DNA of 64,000 nucleotides, from NCBI RefSeq assembly GCF_019331715.1, contig NZ_JAHBBG010000012.1, forward strand, positions 1-64,000, in the 5' to 3' direction. Position 1 is the stretch's first letter. The number at the start of each line of letters is the position of its first letter. Made by a program: the position numbers and the translations under genes. Below, in pieces: positions 62,648 through 64,000 of this stretch. Under the pieces are notes generated by a model that was given only the letters and a program-made list of their open reading frames with translations, ran no database searches and was not told the origin of the DNA. This stretch comes from Bifidobacterium simiiventris. Lineage in GTDB: Bacteria > Actinomycetota > Actinomycetes > Actinomycetales > Bifidobacteriaceae.

Positions 62648-63476
62648 AAAACAAGCGGCCTCCGAGGAGGCCGCCGACGTAGAGCGCTCCAGCCTAACGC
62701 CGAAGCTGCCGTTCCAGGATAGCACCGATCATTCGCCTGAGGAAATGCCGACAGCTGAATTACTATTAAGCAGACCGCGACTTCAGCCTTATCTGGATGC
62801 GGCGGAAGGGAAACTTGACGACGCTGTTTCCCTGTACCGGTGGAATCAAGAGTTCATCAGTGTAGTGCTCAAACATAGTTCCGATGTGGAAATGGCCGTG
62901 AGGAATGCGATGGATCGGCAGCTGCGGCACTTGTCTCGGAACCGATACAACATGCCCGATTGGATCGGAATCGAAGATAACTCCACGCCGGACGAGATCT
63001 ATTCGGTGCTGGGCAAAGGCATTCGCGATGCCCGTGTCCATGCCAAGACAGAGGCTCACCAACGGCCGAAAGACCATCCTCGTTTTGGTGTGCGGCCAAC
63101 GCGGGATGATGTTTTAGCTCAATTGACTTTTGGGACTTGGGATATTCTGCTCGGGTCGAACATCTCCGTGCGGGAAACCACGTCAGTTCCGCAACTATTG
63201 TGGGCTGAAGGATTATGTGAGGCTTTTCCTGGAATGTCGGCTGACGACCTAGCTCGTCGGCACTTGAGTCTTAAACTCAAGCGTATTCGGACTCTTCGCA
63301 ACCGTGCGGCGCACGGTGAGAATCTTTTACGCGTGGAGCCAGAAAGACGACTCACGGATATGCTGTCGATATTGTCGGTGATCAATCCGGGATTTCCGCA
63401 GTGGTCGATGCAGCATAGCAGGTATCGTGCCGTGGCCAAAAAGCGTCCCCGATTTCCATTGCAAGGAAAAGTGTAG
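62637..63476 (+). CDS. Abi-like protein with HEPN-type RNRAAH motif
   Basis: A 279-residue helical protein. LRNRAAHGENLLR near residues 220-232 matches the Rx4-6H motif of HEPN ribonucleases and the conserved end of Abi_2/AbiD-F-type proteins. Upstream features fit: YRWNQEFISVVLKHSSDVEMAVRNAMDRQL near residues 65-95 and LTFGTWDILL near 163-172. In the family the Arg and His cut RNA, and such proteins act in abortive infection or toxin-antitoxin systems. It starts inside the end of the preceding gene (11-base overlap), so the two are coupled. Lower GC than its surroundings. Whether it is active as an RNase is inference. Confidence 0.72.
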   Translation: MFDEKQAASEEAADVERSSLTPKLPFQDSTDHSPEEMPTAELLLSRPRLQPYLDAAEGKLDDAVSLYRWNQEFISVVLKHSSDVEMAVRNAMDRQLRHLSRNRYNMPDWIGIEDNSTPDEIYSVLGKGIRDARVHAKTEAHQRPKDHPRFGVRPTRDDVLAQLTFGTWDILLGSNISVRETTSVPQLLWAEGLCEAFPGMSADDLARRHLSLKLKRIRTLRNRAAHGENLLRVEPERRLTDMLSILSVINPGFPQWSMQHSRYRAVAKKRPRFPLQGKV

Positions 63477-63525
63477 ACTAAATCGCCTCTTCCGCGATTC
63501 GGCGGCTTGCGATAGGCTGGGACGC

Positions 63526-64000
63526 GTGACTGAAACTGTGAATACCGAACTTCGTATTGCTGTGATCGGCGCTGGCCCGGCCGGCGTCTACTCCTCCGAC
63601 ATCTTCCTGCGCCAGCTCAAGAAGCTGGGCGAGGAACTCGGCCTTGGCACCAAGGCCCGCATCGACCTGTTCGAGAAGCTGCCCGTGCCGTTCGGCCTGG
63701 TCCGCTACGGCGTGGCTCCCGACCACCCGTCCATCAAGTTCATTGCCGACGCGCTTGAGAAGACGCTCGACAACCCCGACATCCACCTCTACTGCGACGT
63801 GGAGTTCGGCAAGGACGTGACGCTCGACGAGCTGCTGGAACGCTATGACGCGGTCCTGTTCGCCACCGGCGCGGTTAAGGACAAGCCGCTCGGTCTGCCG
63901 GGCGCGGACCTCGACGGCGTGTACGGTGCGGCCAAGTTCGTCGAGTGGTACGACGGCTACCCGACCGGCGCTCGCGAATGGCCGCTGACGGCCGAGAACG
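63526..64000 (+). CDS. FprA-like ferredoxin/flavodoxin NADP+ reductase (partial, runs off the end)
   Basis: The first 158 codons of an adrenodoxin-reductase-type flavoprotein, from GTG 63526. It has the FAD-binding GAGPAGVYSSD, then LFEKLPVPFGLVRYGVAPDHPSIK, and VLFATGAVKDKPLGLPGADLDGVYGA, which is the standard FprA N-terminus. Full length would be about 450-500 residues. It transfers electrons between NADPH and ferredoxin. The start has a weak site (GGGACGC); an internal GTG 12 bases later is possible. The gene is continuous to the window edge. Confidence 0.9.
   Translation, partial: MTETVNTELRIAVIGAGPAGVYSSDIFLRQLKKLGEELGLGTKARIDLFEKLPVPFGLVRYGVAPDHPSIKFIADALEKTLDNPDIHLYCDVEFGKDVTLDELLERYDAVLFATGAVKDKPLGLPGADLDGVYGAAKFVEWYDGYPTGAREWPLTAEN

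Overview
The window is a high-GC Gram-positive chromosome segment that reads as Bifidobacterium. The evidence is the dnaK-grpE-dnaJ-hspR cluster with a HAIR operator, a GH127 beta-L-arabinofuranosidase next to a GPH symporter, a surface amylopullulanase with a maltooligosaccharide importer lacking its own ATPase, LacI-type regulators, and the families of intergenic repeats. The species cannot be fixed from sequence reading alone.

Layout. (1) 1-641: gene-free chromosomal flank. (2) 642-9540: an integrated element of about 8.9 kb in the 3' end of a tRNA-Leu(CAG), bounded by a 69-bp exact direct repeat (attL/attR). It carries an integrase, a repressor, small excisionase-like proteins, a RepA-like helicase, a second tyrosine recombinase, a scaffold-like acidic protein, an HK97-type major capsid protein and an HNH-AP2 nuclease. 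It has no recognisable portal, terminase or tail genes, so it looks more like a capsid-bearing satellite or plasmid-prophage than a full prophage. (3) 9.8-12.0 kb: a small zinc-ribbon membrane protein and a gamma-glutamyltransferase. (4) 12.3-17.2 kb: the HspR-controlled chaperone operon. (5) 17.3-21.7 kb: a HAD phosphatase, a small phasin-like protein, an AarF/UbiB-type kinase and a YddG-type exporter. (6) 21.8-26.9 kb: a LacI regulator divergent from a GH127 enzyme and GPH symporter, an arabinoside uptake and degradation module. (7) 27.4-34.3 kb: glycerophosphodiesterase, upp, an amino acid permease, TPP-riboswitch-controlled thiS-thiG, an aldo/keto reductase and a MIF/tautomerase. (8) 34.4-52.5 kb: an alpha-glucan utilisation region with alpha-glucosidase, MalE/F/G-type ABC importer, cytoplasmic pullulanase, a HAD protein, a TraX-like protein, a LacI regulator and a 1821-residue amylopullulanase. 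LacI-type operators occur in both control regions, which suggests one regulon: extracellular starch cleavage, oligosaccharide import, then intracellular debranching and hydrolysis. (9) 52.8-61.7 kb: anchored alkaline phosphatase, tgt, an HtrA-like protease and a metal P-type ATPase. (10) 61.8-63.5 kb: a lower-GC two-gene unit, a winged-helix-like protein overlapping a protein with an RNRAAH motif (HEPN/Abi-like), a candidate defence or toxin module. (11) 63.5 kb to the end: the start of an FprA-like ferredoxin-NADP reductase.

The intergenic spaces are unusually structured. Several hold two to five hairpins whose stem sequence is shared within that locus but differs from locus to locus. Two further dispersed repeat families recur through the window, and one of them is translated in frame inside a glucosidase gene and a LacI regulator gene.
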